DNA of 64,000 nucleotides from Xanthobacter oligotrophicus (lineage in GTDB: Bacteria; Pseudomonadota; Alphaproteobacteria; Rhizobiales; Xanthobacteraceae): contig NZ_VTTL01000009.1 in assembly GCF_008364685.1 (NCBI RefSeq), forward strand, positions 62,001-126,000. Reading direction: 5' to 3'. The position numbers were made by a program, and so were the translations under genes. The notes under the pieces were generated by a model. The model was not told where the DNA came from, searched no databases, and was given only the letters and a program-made list of their open reading frames with translations. This document shows positions 43,630-52,223 of this stretch, one piece after another; within the stretch, counting starts at the first letter, position 1, and each line of letters begins with the position of its first letter.

Positions 43630-44430
43630 ATGCCCCCCCATCTGGGCTCGCCCATCACCAGCCTTCGGCGCCTCGCCCCCCGGCTTTTCACGCTGGCGCT
43701 GGCCGCCCTCTCGGCTGTCGTCCTGGTGGCGCGCCCAGCGGCTGCCTTCACCGACGATGAGAAGAAGGAGCTCGGCGGCATCATCCGCGAGTATCTGATC
43801 CAGAATCCGGAAGTGCTGCAGGAGGCCATCTCGGTCCTCGAGTCGCGCCAGATGGTTCAGGACGCCAGCCAGCGCAGCAAGGCCGTAGGCGAGGTGCGCC
43901 AGCTTCTCGTGAACAGCCCGCGTGGCATCGTGGCGGGCAATCCCAAGGGTGACGTCACCCTGGTGGAGTTCTTCGACTACAATTGCGGCTATTGCAAAAA
44001 GGCGCTCTCCGACCTGCAGGACCTCATCAAGCAGGATCCCAACCTGCGCGTGGTGCTGAAGGAGTTCCCGGTGCTGGGCCAGGGCTCCGTCGAGGCTGCC
44101 CAGGTGGCTGTGGCGGTGCGCATGGTGGCGCCCGAGAAGTACATGGCCTTCCATCAGGCCCTGCTCAGCGGTCGTGGCCAGGCGGACCGGGCCAAGGCGC
44201 TGGCGGCGGCGAAGGAGGTGGGCATCGACACGGCCCTGCTTCAGAAGCAGGCCACCTCGCCCGAGCTGAACGCCACCCTCGACGAGAGCATGAAGATGGC
44301 CGAGGCGCTGGCACTGAACGGCACGCCGTCCTACGTCATCGGCGACCAGGTGGTGATCGGCGCGGTGGGCTTCGACAAGCTGAAGGCCGCCATTGCCGAG
44401 GCCCGCAAGCACCCGCCGGTGGTCAAGTAA
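43630..44430 (+). CDS. DsbA-family periplasmic thiol oxidoreductase
   Basis: A 266-residue protein with a signal peptide (LFTLALAALSAVVLVARPAA) and a DsbA-like thioredoxin fold. The redox motif is CGYC in VEFFDYNCGYCKKAL, and the cis-Pro is in LNGTPSYVIGDQ. The N-terminal helices (IIREYLIQNPEVLQEAISVL) match the extension of the Com1/ScsC group, which can drive oligomerisation. It probably forms or shuffles disulfides in the periplasm. Likely co-transcribed with the M48 protease gene. Confidence 0.9.
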   Translation: MPPHLGSPITSLRRLAPRLFTLALAALSAVVLVARPAAAFTDDEKKELGGIIREYLIQNPEVLQEAISVLESRQMVQDASQRSKAVGEVRQLLVNSPRGIVAGNPKGDVTLVEFFDYNCGYCKKALSDLQDLIKQDPNLRVVLKEFPVLGQGSVEAAQVAVAVRMVAPEKYMAFHQALLSGRGQADRAKALAAAKEVGIDTALLQKQATSPELNATLDESMKMAEALALNGTPSYVIGDQVVIGAVGFDKLKAAIAEARKHPPVVK

Positions 44431-44601
44431 GGGTTAAGTCCCGAGCGCCGGGGCTGTCGGCTCAGGCATTCCCTAGCGTCATGAGGGGCGGGCGTTCACA
44501 GCCGCGTGCGCCCGTCGTGCGGCCCGCTCTTTCCTTGCGGGCCGCACGCCCCTATAAGGCAGCGACCCGGCCAAATGGAGCCGGCGGCAGATCAGTCACG
44601 G

Positions 44602-45042
44602 ATGTCCGATACTGTCCACGTCCTGAACGGACCAAACCTCAACCTCCTCGGCACCCGCGAGCCCGGCATCTACGGCGCGGCGACGCTTGCCGACGTGGAG
44701 GCGCTTTGCCGTGCCGAAGGCGCGGCGCTCGGCTTTGAGATCCACTTCCGCCAGACCAATTCGGAAGGCGCACTGGTGGATTTCATCCAGGAGGCGCGCG
44801 GCGCGCGCGGCATCGTGCTGAACGCAGCGGCCTATACCCACACCTCCGTGGCGTTGCGTGACGCCGTGGCGGCCGTGGGGGTGCCTACCATAGAGGTGCA
44901 CCTGTCCAACGTGTTCGCGCGGGAGGCGTTCCGCCACCACTCCTATCTGTCGCCGGTGGTGCGCGGCGTGATCTGCGGCTTCGGGCCGCAGAGCTACGTG
45001 CTGGGGCTTCGCGCCCTCGCCAGCCTGCCGCACACGCCGTGA
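44602..45042 (+). CDS. aroQ: Type II 3-dehydroquinate dehydratase
   Basis: A 146-residue AroQ that makes 3-dehydroshikimate in the shikimate pathway. Catalytic features: [20 protein letters not shown] with the active Tyr, [32 protein letters not shown], and [17 protein letters not shown] with the catalytic His. Start: ATG at 44602, giving the normal family length; the longer frame from 44506 lies in the promoter region. Precedes accBC as in most Rhizobiales. Confidence 0.96.
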   Translation: MSDTVHVLNGPNLNLLGTREPGIYGAATLADVEALCRAEGAALGFEIHFRQTNSEGALVDFIQEARGARGIVLNAAAYTHTSVALRDAVAAVGVPTIEVHLSNVFAREAFRHHSYLSPVVRGVICGFGPQSYVLGLRALASLPHTP

Positions 45043-45055
45043 CGCACCATTCACA

Positions 45056-45131
45056 CGCGCCCAAAATCAGGCGCGCCCACATTACTCGCGCCCAAATGGC
45101 TCGTGCCCAAATGGCTCGCGCCTCCGCGGCC
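45056..45131. repeat. 15-16 bp tandem repeat upstream of accB
   Basis: CGCGCCCAAATGGCT-like units start at 45056, 45072, 45087, 45102 and 45117 (the last one partial). The two middle copies differ by one base (CGCGCCC/CGTGCCC). It fills most of the 130 bp between aroQ and accB. Confidence 0.8.
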
Positions 45132-45172
45132 CGATCCGGCCTTCAGATCCGGCCGGCAAGAGCAGGAACAAG

Positions 45173-45640
45173 ATGAAGCCCAACCAACCCCCCATCGACA
45201 CCGCCATCGTCAAGGAGATCGCCGATCTCCTCTCGGGCAGCGACCTGACCGAGATCGAGGTGGAGCACGAGGGCCTGCGCATCCGCGTGGTGCGCGCCCC
45301 CGCGCCCGTCACTTACGCCCAGGCTCCCGCGGCGCCGTTCGCAGCGGCCCCTGTCGCGGTCGCGGCACCCGTCGCCGAGGTGGGCCCGGCCGATTTTTCC
45401 AAGCACCCGGGCGTGGTGCCCTCGCCCATGGTGGGTACAGCCTATCTTTCTTCTGAACCCGGCGCCCCTGCCTTCATCGAGGTGGGCGCCAGCGTGAAGG
45501 AAGGCCAGACGGTGCTGATCGTCGAGGCCATGAAAACCATGAACGCCATCCCGGCCCCGCGCTCGGGCACGGTGACGCGCATTCTGGTGGGCAATGCCCA
45601 GCCGGTGGAATACGGCGAGCCGCTGCTCATCATCGAATGA
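45173..45640 (+). CDS. accB: Biotin carboxyl carrier protein of acetyl-CoA carboxylase
   Basis: A 155-residue BCCP. The C-terminal biotinyl domain holds the modified Lys in [16 protein letters not shown] and the Cys-less thumb region typical of AccB. The N-terminal helix pair ([20 protein letters not shown]) is followed by an Ala/Pro linker. It carries the carboxyl group between AccC and AccAD in the first step of fatty-acid synthesis. 136 bp upstream of accC, same strand. Confidence 0.96.
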   Translation: MKPNQPPIDTAIVKEIADLLSGSDLTEIEVEHEGLRIRVVRAPAPVTYAQAPAAPFAAAPVAVAAPVAEVGPADFSKHPGVVPSPMVGTAYLSSEPGAPAFIEVGASVKEGQTVLIVEAMKTMNAIPAPRSGTVTRILVGNAQPVEYGEPLLIIE

Positions 45641-45776
45641 GCTGGTCAGCGCAGACCGAGGCGTTTTCGAGCGGGGCGGGTTCCGCCTCGCAAGACGGGA
45701 ACGCATTAACGCAGACACTTGGAGCAGGGCCGCGGTTCATGGAAACGCGCATCTGCTTTAGAGGCGGGCACTGCTG

Positions 45777-47135
45777 ATGTTCAGAAAAATCCTCATCGCC
45801 AACCGCGGCGAGATCGCGCTGCGCATCCTGCGCGCCTGCAAGGAGCTGGGCATTGCGACGGTCGCGGTCCACTCCACCGCCGATGCCGACGCCATGCACG
45901 TGCGCCTCGCCGACGAGAGCGTGTGCATCGGCCCTCCGGCCGCCCGCGAGAGCTACCTCAACATCCCCTCCCTGCTCGCCGCCTGCGAGATCACGGGGGC
46001 GGACGCGGTGCATCCCGGCTACGGCTTTTTGGCCGAGAACGCCCGGTTCGCCGAGATCCTCGCCGATCACAACATCTATTTCATCGGCCCCAAGGCGGAG
46101 CACATCCGCATCATGGGCGACAAGATCGAGGCCAAGAAGACGGCCCAGTCGCTCGGCATTCCGGTGGTGCCGGGTTCCGATGGCGGCGTCCATTCGGATG
46201 AGGAGGCCCATCGCGTCGCCGACGAGATCGGCTTCCCGGTGCTGGTGAAGGCGGCTGCCGGCGGTGGCGGGCGCGGCATGAAGGTGGCGATGACCAAGGA
46301 GGACCTCTCCGAGGCCCTCTCCACCGCCCGCACCGAGGCCAAGGCCGCCTTCGGTGACGATGCGGTCTATCTTGAGAAGTATCTCTCCACCCCGCGCCAC
46401 ATCGAGGTGCAGGTGCTAGGCGACGGCAAGGGCCACGCCATCCATCTGGGCGAGCGCGACTGCTCGCTCCAGCGCCGTCACCAGAAGGTGTGGGAAGAGG
46501 CGCCGTCCCCGGTGATCACCCCCGAGCAGCGCGCGCGGATCGGCGAGACCTGCGCCAAGGCCATGCGCGACCTCGGCTATCTTGGCGTGGGGACCATCGA
46601 GTTCCTGTATGAGAACGGCGAGTTCTATTTCATCGAGATGAACACCCGCATCCAGGTGGAGCACCCGGTGACGGAGATGGTCACCGGTATCGACCTGATC
46701 AACGAGCAGATCCGGGTTGCCGCCGGCGAGCCCCTGACCCTCACCCAGAAGGACGTGGTGATCGAGGGCCATGCCATCGAATGCCGGGTGAATGCGGAGC
46801 ATCCCACCACCTTCCGGCCCTCGCCGGGCAGGATTACCCACTATCACGTGCCCGGCGGGCTCGGCATCCGCGTGGATTCCAACGCCTATCAGGGTTACGT
46901 CATCCCGCCCACCTACGACAGCCTGGTGGGCAAGCTGATCGTGCACGGCAAGACGCGGGATGAATGCCTGCGTCGCCTGCGACGCGCGCTGGACGAGTTC
47001 GTGGTGGACGGCATCGACACCACGCTGCCGCTGTTCCGCACCCTGGTGCGCACCCGCGACATCGCCGAGGGCAAGTACGACATCCACTGGTTGGAACACT
47101 TCCTCGCCGAGGGCGAGGGCAAGAAGGCCGGCTGA
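45777..47135 (+). CDS. accC: Acetyl-CoA carboxylase biotin carboxylase subunit
   Basis: A 452-residue ATP-grasp enzyme with normal length and motifs: [52 protein letters not shown] (ATP lid), [20 protein letters not shown] (metal-binding Glu and catalytic Arg) and [17 protein letters not shown]. It carboxylates the biotin on AccB. Terminated by a strong hairpin 20 bp after the stop. Confidence 0.97.
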   Translation: MFRKILIANRGEIALRILRACKELGIATVAVHSTADADAMHVRLADESVCIGPPAARESYLNIPSLLAACEITGADAVHPGYGFLAENARFAEILADHNIYFIGPKAEHIRIMGDKIEAKKTAQSLGIPVVPGSDGGVHSDEEAHRVADEIGFPVLVKAAAGGGGRGMKVAMTKEDLSEALSTARTEAKAAFGDDAVYLEKYLSTPRHIEVQVLGDGKGHAIHLGERDCSLQRRHQKVWEEAPSPVITPEQRARIGETCAKAMRDLGYLGVGTIEFLYENGEFYFIEMNTRIQVEHPVTEMVTGIDLINEQIRVAAGEPLTLTQKDVVIEGHAIECRVNAEHPTTFRPSPGRITHYHVPGGLGIRVDSNAYQGYVIPPTYDSLVGKLIVHGKTRDECLRRLRRALDEFVVDGIDTTLPLFRTLVRTRDIAEGKYDIHWLEHFLAEGEGKKAG

Positions 47136-47153
47136 CGCCGGGAACACTTGGAT

Positions 47154-47184
47154 AATAAGGCGCCACGTGGCGCCTTATTTTTTG
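47154..47184 (+). terminator. Intrinsic terminator of accC
   Basis: AATAAGGCGCC, loop ACGT, GGCGCCTTATT, then TTTTT. An 11 bp perfect stem with a U-tract. Confidence 0.92.
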
Positions 47185-47221
47185 CGTGCGGCGCCCCGTT
47201 TCCCGGCATTGAGGCTCCGCC

Positions 47222-47410
47222 TCAGTCGCGCGAGATGTGCTCGGGCTTGCCCTTGCGCTTGGTGGAGGCCAGCTCCGACAGCTCCTTTTCCGTCATGGTC
47301 TTCACCATCTCCCGCGAGGCGCCCGTCAGCTCGCTGGTCTTGCGTTCGCCACGCTTGGCCGCGAGGGCGGCACCCGCCGCCATCTGCTGGGCCTTGGATT
47401 TTGCCGGCAT
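47222..47410 (-). CDS. DUF3008 small basic protein
   Basis: A 62-residue Lys-rich protein: MPAKSKAQQMAAGAALAAKR, then SELTGASREMVKTMTEKELS and STKRKGKPEHIS. This matches the DUF3008 family of short, highly charged bacterial proteins of unknown function, some of which are stress-induced. An AGGAG site precedes the ATG. Probably expressed with the DUF2934 gene upstream on the same strand. Confidence 0.8.
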   Translation of the reverse strand: MPAKSKAQQMAAGAALAAKRGERKTSELTGASREMVKTMTEKELSELASTKRKGKPEHISRD

Positions 47411-47497
47411 CAGTGTCTCCTCGTGCCAGTGGCAGCGGTCGGCGACCGACGCCGGACAGGGTGGCTCAAGCCGTGGTCAGGCCTGAGCGCCGACGGC

Positions 47498-47701
47498 TCA
47501 TCGGTTATCGCGGACGGCGGTGCGGCCCTTCAGCACCTGAAGCTCCGCCTGCGCCCACAGCTCGCGGTCGCGGCCCTGGGGAAAGCCTTCCTCCTGCCAG
47601 AGGGCGCGGGCGCGCCGGCTGATCTGCTCGCGCTCGGTGGCGGTCAGGCCTTCTCCGGCGGCGTCGGGGGCCTTGGTCTGGGGTTGAGTGGTGTGGGGCA
47701 T
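47498..47701 (-). CDS. DUF2934 small protein
   Basis: A 67-residue protein with the DUF2934 helix pattern (REQISRRARALWQEEGFPQG, then RDRELWAQAELQVL). Members are short, helical and common in alphaproteobacteria, often near stress genes; function unknown. Start: ATG at 47701 with GGAGG upstream. The open frame continues 2.4 kb further upstream, but that part is the antisense of the aldehyde dehydrogenase and aldolase genes and not real coding sequence. Confidence 0.75.
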   Translation of the reverse strand: MPHTTQPQTKAPDAAGEGLTATEREQISRRARALWQEEGFPQGRDRELWAQAELQVLKGRTAVRDNR

Positions 47702-47833
47702 GGGTCCTCCACAGGCTGGTTTCGGGCGCGCGGCGGCGCTCCCTCCGGACAAACCAACGACGCGCATCGCTCCCGGTTCCCGGTTGAGGCCGCCACGGCT
47801 ACAAGGGAATGAATCAAAAAGCAGGAGACGGCG

Positions 47834-49402
47834 ATGGCGAGCTTCCCCCGCACCGGCGAGATCGCGGCGCAGGTCAAGGCGGTCCTGGAGCGGCTGGGTG
47901 TCTCCCCGGATCGCCTGTCGGGACCGAACGCCGCGCGCTCGCCCCTCACCGGGGAGGTGGTGGCCCATTGGGGTGCCCTCTCCGGATCTGCGGCCGACCT
48001 CGCCGAGGCCAATCCCGGCGCCGATTCGGCGGAGGCTGCCATCGGCCGGGCGCACGCCGCCTTCCTGCACTGGCGCAGCGTGCCGGCGCCGCGCCGGGGC
48101 GAGCTGGTGCGGCTGCTGGGCGAGGAATTGCGCGCCGCCAAGGCCGACCTTGCCGCGCTGGTGACGCTGGAGGCGGGCAAGATCGCCTCCGAGGGCGCGG
48201 GCGAAGTGCAGGAGATGATCGACATCTGCGATTTCGCCACCGGCCTGTCCCGCCAGCTCCACGGCCTCACCATCGCCACCGAGCGGCCCGACCACCGCAT
48301 GATGGAGACCTGGCACCCCATGGGGGTGGTGGGCGTCATCTCCGCATTCAACTTTCCGGTGGCGGTGTGGTCGTGGAACGCGGCGCTGGCCCTGGTGTGC
48401 GGCAATGCTGTGGTGTGGAAGCCATCGGAGAAGACCCCGCTGACCGCGCTGGCGGTGGACGCCATCTTCGCCCGCGCTGCCGCCCGCTTCGGCGGCGTGC
48501 CGGAAGGGCTGTCCACCCTCCTGCTCGGCGGGCGCGAGGCGGGGGAGGCGCTGGTGGACGACCCGCGTGTTGGCGTGGTCTCGGCCACCGGCTCCACCGC
48601 CATGGGCCGGGCGGTGGCGCCCCGTATCGCGCGGCGGTTCGGGCGGGCGATCCTGGAGCTGGGCGGCAACAATGCCGCCATCGTCTGCCCCTCCGCCGAT
48701 CTGGATCTGACCCTGCGCGCGGTGGCCTTCGCCGCCATGGGCACCGCCGGCCAGCGCTGCACCAGCCTGCGCCGCCTCTTCGTGCATGACAGCGTCTATG
48801 ACGCGCTGGTGCCGCGGCTGCATCAGGCCTACGGCTCGGTGCCGGTGGGCGATCCGCGGGAGCCGGGCACCCTGGTGGGGCCGCTTATCGACGAGGACGC
48901 CTACTCCGCCATGCAGGCGGCGCTGGAGGATGCCCGTGTGGCCGGCGGCCTTGTGTCCGGCGGCGAGCGGCTGGGCGCGGAAGACGCGCTCGACGCCTAT
49001 TATGTGCGCCCTGCGTTGGTAGAGATGCCGTTCCAGGCCGATTGCGTGGCCGCCGAGACCTTCGCGCCCATCCTCTATGTGATGCGCCATGCCAATCTCG
49101 ACGAGGCGATCGGGCTGCAAAACGCCGTGCCGCAGGGCCTCGCCTCGTCCATCTTCACCACGGACCTGCGGGAGGCGGAGCGCTTCCTGTCCGCCACCGG
49201 CTCGGACTGCGGCATCGCCAACGTGAACATCGGTCCCTCGGGTGCCGAGATCGGCGGCGCCTTCGGTGGCGAGAAGGAGACCGGCGGTGGGCGCGAGGCC
49301 GGCTCCGACAGCTGGAAGGCCTATATGCGGCGCGCCACCAACACCATCAATTACGGCTCGACCCTGCCGCTTGCCCAGGGCGTGACGTTCGACGTGGGAT
49401 GA
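47834..49402 (+). CDS. amaB: ALDH7-type aldehyde dehydrogenase
   Basis: A 522-residue NAD-dependent aldehyde dehydrogenase. The catalytic Glu is in [19 protein letters not shown] and the Cys in [17 protein letters not shown]; the NAD fold has [16 protein letters not shown]. The strings [18 protein letters not shown] and [20 protein letters not shown] are characteristic of ALDH7A1/AmaB, which oxidises L-2-aminoadipate semialdehyde (piperideine-6-carboxylate) in lysine breakdown. Followed after 57 bp by the aldolase gene. The exact substrate is inferred from subfamily. Confidence 0.88.
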   Translation: MASFPRTGEIAAQVKAVLERLGVSPDRLSGPNAARSPLTGEVVAHWGALSGSAADLAEANPGADSAEAAIGRAHAAFLHWRSVPAPRRGELVRLLGEELRAAKADLAALVTLEAGKIASEGAGEVQEMIDICDFATGLSRQLHGLTIATERPDHRMMETWHPMGVVGVISAFNFPVAVWSWNAALALVCGNAVVWKPSEKTPLTALAVDAIFARAAARFGGVPEGLSTLLLGGREAGEALVDDPRVGVVSATGSTAMGRAVAPRIARRFGRAILELGGNNAAIVCPSADLDLTLRAVAFAAMGTAGQRCTSLRRLFVHDSVYDALVPRLHQAYGSVPVGDPREPGTLVGPLIDEDAYSAMQAALEDARVAGGLVSGGERLGAEDALDAYYVRPALVEMPFQADCVAAETFAPILYVMRHANLDEAIGLQNAVPQGLASSIFTTDLREAERFLSATGSDCGIANVNIGPSGAEIGGAFGGEKETGGGREAGSDSWKAYMRRATNTINYGSTLPLAQGVTFDVG

Positions 49403-49459
49403 GCCCTCGACAGAGGACCCGGATTGCCCTTCCACCGCTTTAAATCCAGGAGAACGACC

Positions 49460-50107
49460 ATGAGCCTTCCGAGCCCGCTCGCCTTTGTGGCGAAAGCCCC
49501 CGTCGTCCCTGTGGTGGTCATCGAGCGGCTGGAGGATGCGGTGCCGCTGGCCCGCGCGCTGGTGGAAGGCGGCCTGCCCCTCATCGAGGTGACCCTGCGC
49601 ACACCGGTGGCGCTGGAAGCGGTGCGCCTGATTTCGGCGGAGGTGGAGGGCGCCATCGTCGGCGCCGGAACGGTGGTCGAGCGGGCCCAGATCGAGGCTT
49701 CGCTGGAGGCGGGCGCCACCTTCCTGGTGAGCCCGGGCACCACCCCCGACCTCCTCGCCGCCTTCACCGAGACGCCGATTCCGGTGATGGCCGGCTGCGC
49801 TTCCGCGTCGGAGGCCATGCGCCTCGTGGAGCTGGGCTTCGAGGTGCTGAAATTCTTTCCCGCCGAGGCCTCGGGTGGCGCGGCGTTCCTGAAGTCCATC
49901 GCCGGGCCGCTGCCGCAGCTGCGCTTCTGCCCCACGGGCGGCATCGGCCCTTACAATGCGCCGGACTATCTGGCCCTGCCCAACGTGGTGGCGGTGGGCG
50001 GCTCCTGGGTGGTGCCGGCGGACGCCATCCGCGCGGGGGATTTCGGCAAGGTGCGCGATCTCGCCAAGGCCGCCGCCGCGCTGAAGCGGGCCGCCACCTT
50101 CGCCTGA
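49460..50107 (+). CDS. eda: KDPG/KHG aldolase (Eda family)
   Basis: A 215-residue class I aldolase. [38 protein letters not shown] (catalytic Glu), GAGTVV, and the Schiff-base Lys in [14 protein letters not shown] are all present. It splits 2-keto-3-deoxy-6-phosphogluconate in the Entner-Doudoroff route or 4-hydroxy-2-oxoglutarate in hydroxyproline breakdown. No edd is nearby, so which role applies is open. Start: ATG at 49460 after AGGAG. Confidence 0.9.
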   Translation: MSLPSPLAFVAKAPVVPVVVIERLEDAVPLARALVEGGLPLIEVTLRTPVALEAVRLISAEVEGAIVGAGTVVERAQIEASLEAGATFLVSPGTTPDLLAAFTETPIPVMAGCASASEAMRLVELGFEVLKFFPAEASGGAAFLKSIAGPLPQLRFCPTGGIGPYNAPDYLALPNVVAVGGSWVVPADAIRAGDFGKVRDLAKAAAALKRAATFA

Positions 50108-50198
50108 GGGCAGGGGCGACAGGTTACCCCGCGGTCCGGCAGGCAAGGCGTTTCAGGCAAGGCGCGTCAGGAAAGAACAATCGCCACGTCCGCAGTCT

Positions 50199-50498
50199 TC
50201 ACGCCTGAAACGTGCGGCGCGCATAGAACACCGCGAGCAGCCGGGCCTCGGCGCGCGAGCCGAACCGGATGGGCGTTGCGTCGGAGCCGACCAGGCTGAA
50301 GAACCAGCGCTGGTTGCGGCAGTCGAGGCGGACGAGGGGGGTGCCGTTGCACCCGAGAAGTTCCGCGCCGTCTTCGTCCATGCTCCATTCGAGCAATGGC
50401 CGGTCATGGGGCGCAGCCTGAAAGACTTCACCTGTGTGGGGCAAGAATCGGGGAAGGAAACGCCTCACGCTTTGTGTTGTCAGTGGTTCGTATTGCAT
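50199..50498 (-). CDS. Hypothetical protein
   Basis: A 99-residue protein starting MQYEPLTTQSVRRFLPRFLP, with a CAGGAG ribosome site eight bases upstream of the ATG. The middle (LLEWSMDEDGAELLGCNGTP, LVRLDCRNQRWFFSLVG) looks like a small mixed alpha/beta domain. No family is recognised. Longer frames upstream have shadow-like composition. It lies between the eda and cyclodeaminase genes, on the opposite strand to both. Confidence 0.6.
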   Translation of the reverse strand: MQYEPLTTQSVRRFLPRFLPHTGEVFQAAPHDRPLLEWSMDEDGAELLGCNGTPLVRLDCRNQRWFFSLVGSDATPIRFGSRAEARLLAVFYARRTFQA

Positions 50499-50613
50499 GG
50501 CGGATCTCCTGTTGCAGATCCAAGTAGCCGCGGCCCCGTTTGGTTCCCGCGCCGTTGCGGGCAAAGGTGCCGCGTGCTCTACGGTCTGGCAAAGGCGCAG
50601 GCGGGAGGAAACC

Positions 50614-51546
50614 ATGGTTCGGGTGTATGAGGCCGCAGAGGTGGAGGCCGCGCTGGGCTACGAGCGGCTGGTGCCGGCCCTTGGCGCCGCCTTCGCGGAG
50701 GCGCGGGTGGAGGCGCCCGTGCGCCAGTCCTACGAGGTGGGGCAGGCGGGCGCGCCGGCCCATCTCCTCGCCATGCCGGCCTGGCGACGCGGCGCGGCGC
50801 TGGGCGTGAAGATCGTCAACATCTTCCCCGCCAATGCGGCGCGAAACATGGGCTCGGTCCACGGCCTCTATGTGCTGTTCGATGGCGCCACCGGCGTGCC
50901 GAGGGCGATCCTGGACGCCGAGGCCCTCACCAACCGCCGCACCGCCGCCACTTCCGCGCTGGCCTCCAGCTTCCTGTCGCGCATGAACAGCGAGACGCTG
51001 ACCGTAGTGGGCACCGGCCACCTCGCCTTCCATCTCGCCCAGGGCCACTGCTTCGTGCGGCCCATCGGCCGGGTGCTGGTGTGGGGCCGCTCGCTGGCGC
51101 GGGCGCAGGAGATGGCGGCGCGGCTCAAGGCGCTGGGGCTTCCCGCGGAGCCGGCCCAGGATCTCTCGGCGGCGGTGCGGGCGGCGGACATCGTCACCTG
51201 CGCCACCACCTCGGTGGAGCCGCTGGTGCTGGGGCGGGATGTGAGGCCCGGCACCCATGTGGACCTGGTGGGCGCCTTCACCCCGGCCATGCGCGAGAGC
51301 GACGACGACCTCGTGGCGAAAAGCGCCGTCTATGTGGACACCTACGGCGGCGCGCTGGCGGAAGCCGGCGACCTGCTCCAGCCGCTGGCCTCCGGGCGCT
51401 GGTCGAAGGATCTGGTGCGGGCGGACCTCCACGAATTGTGCGCCGGCCTCAAGGAGGGGCGCACGGAAAGTGAGAGCGTGACGCTCTTCAAGTCCGTGGG
51501 CGCGGCGCTGGAGGATCTGGTAGCGGCGGAACTGGTGGCGGGGTGA
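50614..51546 (+). CDS. Ornithine cyclodeaminase / mu-crystallin family protein
   Basis: A 310-residue NAD(P)-binding protein of the OCD family: VKIVNIFPANAARNMGSVHG, LTNRRTAATSALASSFLSR, LTVVGTGHLAFHLAQGH (Rossmann glycines) and HVDLVGAFTPAMRES. Members include ornithine cyclodeaminase, alanine dehydrogenases and pyrroline- or piperideine-2-carboxylate reductases; the last would fit near a lysine-type aldehyde dehydrogenase. Start: ATG at 50614 after GGGAGG. Substrate unknown. Confidence 0.85.
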   Translation: MVRVYEAAEVEAALGYERLVPALGAAFAEARVEAPVRQSYEVGQAGAPAHLLAMPAWRRGAALGVKIVNIFPANAARNMGSVHGLYVLFDGATGVPRAILDAEALTNRRTAATSALASSFLSRMNSETLTVVGTGHLAFHLAQGHCFVRPIGRVLVWGRSLARAQEMAARLKALGLPAEPAQDLSAAVRAADIVTCATTSVEPLVLGRDVRPGTHVDLVGAFTPAMRESDDDLVAKSAVYVDTYGGALAEAGDLLQPLASGRWSKDLVRADLHELCAGLKEGRTESESVTLFKSVGAALEDLVAAELVAG

Positions 51547-51587
51547 GCCGGCGCCCGACGCCCCCGCGAGGGGCGCCGGGCTGGAGT

Positions 51588-52139
51588 TCAGGCGGTCGCG
51601 GCCAGCGCGGCGTCGAGCGCCTCAGTCAGGCGCGGGTCATCCGGCGTCACGTCCGGCGCGAAGCGGGCGATAACGCGTCCGTCGCGGCCCACCACGAACT
51701 TCTCGAAGTTCCACATCACGTCGGACGAGGGCGGCATGGTCCGGCCTCGGCTGGCGAAGCGCTGGCGCATGGCCTCCGCGCCCTCGGCCTCGGGCTGGGC
51801 GGCAACCAGCGTGTCGTAGAGCGGGTGGCGGGTGGCGACCGCGACCGAGATCTTCTCGAACAGGGGGAAGGTGACGCCATAGGTCAGGCTGCAGAAGCTG
51901 GCGATCTCGCTCTCGGTGCCGGGCTCCTGCGCGCCGAAATCATTGGCCGGGAAGCCGAGAATCTCGAGCCCGTCGCCGTGGCGCGCCTCATACAGCTTTT
52001 CGAGCGCCGCATACTGCGGGGTAAGCCCGCATTTGGAGGCGACATTGACCACGAGGAGAACCTTGCCCCCGAAGTCGCCGAGCGTCGCCGGGGTGCCGTC
52101 GATGCGTTTCAGGGGGATGTCGAACAGAGCCTGGGACAT
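51588..52139 (-). CDS. Glutathione peroxidase, Cys type
   Basis: A 183-residue member of the GPx family. The peroxidatic Cys is in VNVASKCGLTPQYAALE, and the Gln and Trp partners are in LGFPANDFGAQEPG and VMWNFEKFVVGRDGRV. It reduces peroxides with glutathione or thioredoxin. Family-normal length. Convergent with the cyclodeaminase gene and 84 bp downstream of the acxR 3' end, on the same strand. Confidence 0.93.
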   Translation of the reverse strand: MSQALFDIPLKRIDGTPATLGDFGGKVLLVVNVASKCGLTPQYAALEKLYEARHGDGLEILGFPANDFGAQEPGTESEIASFCSLTYGVTFPLFEKISVAVATRHPLYDTLVAAQPEAEGAEAMRQRFASRGRTMPPSSDVMWNFEKFVVGRDGRVIARFAPDVTPDDPRLTEALDAALAATA

Positions 52140-52223
52140 AAGATCCTGCCGGGATGAGTTGCGTCGGCGCGCAGGCTAGCACGCCCTCCGGTGCCCGCCG
52201 AGACAGCGCGCGGCATAAGGCGG

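Noticed and set aside
47498-50146. 882-codon open frame on the minus strand
   Set aside because: Only its last 67 codons (DUF2934) are real. The rest is antisense to the aldehyde dehydrogenase and aldolase genes and has the His/Gly/Arg-rich look of a shadow frame.
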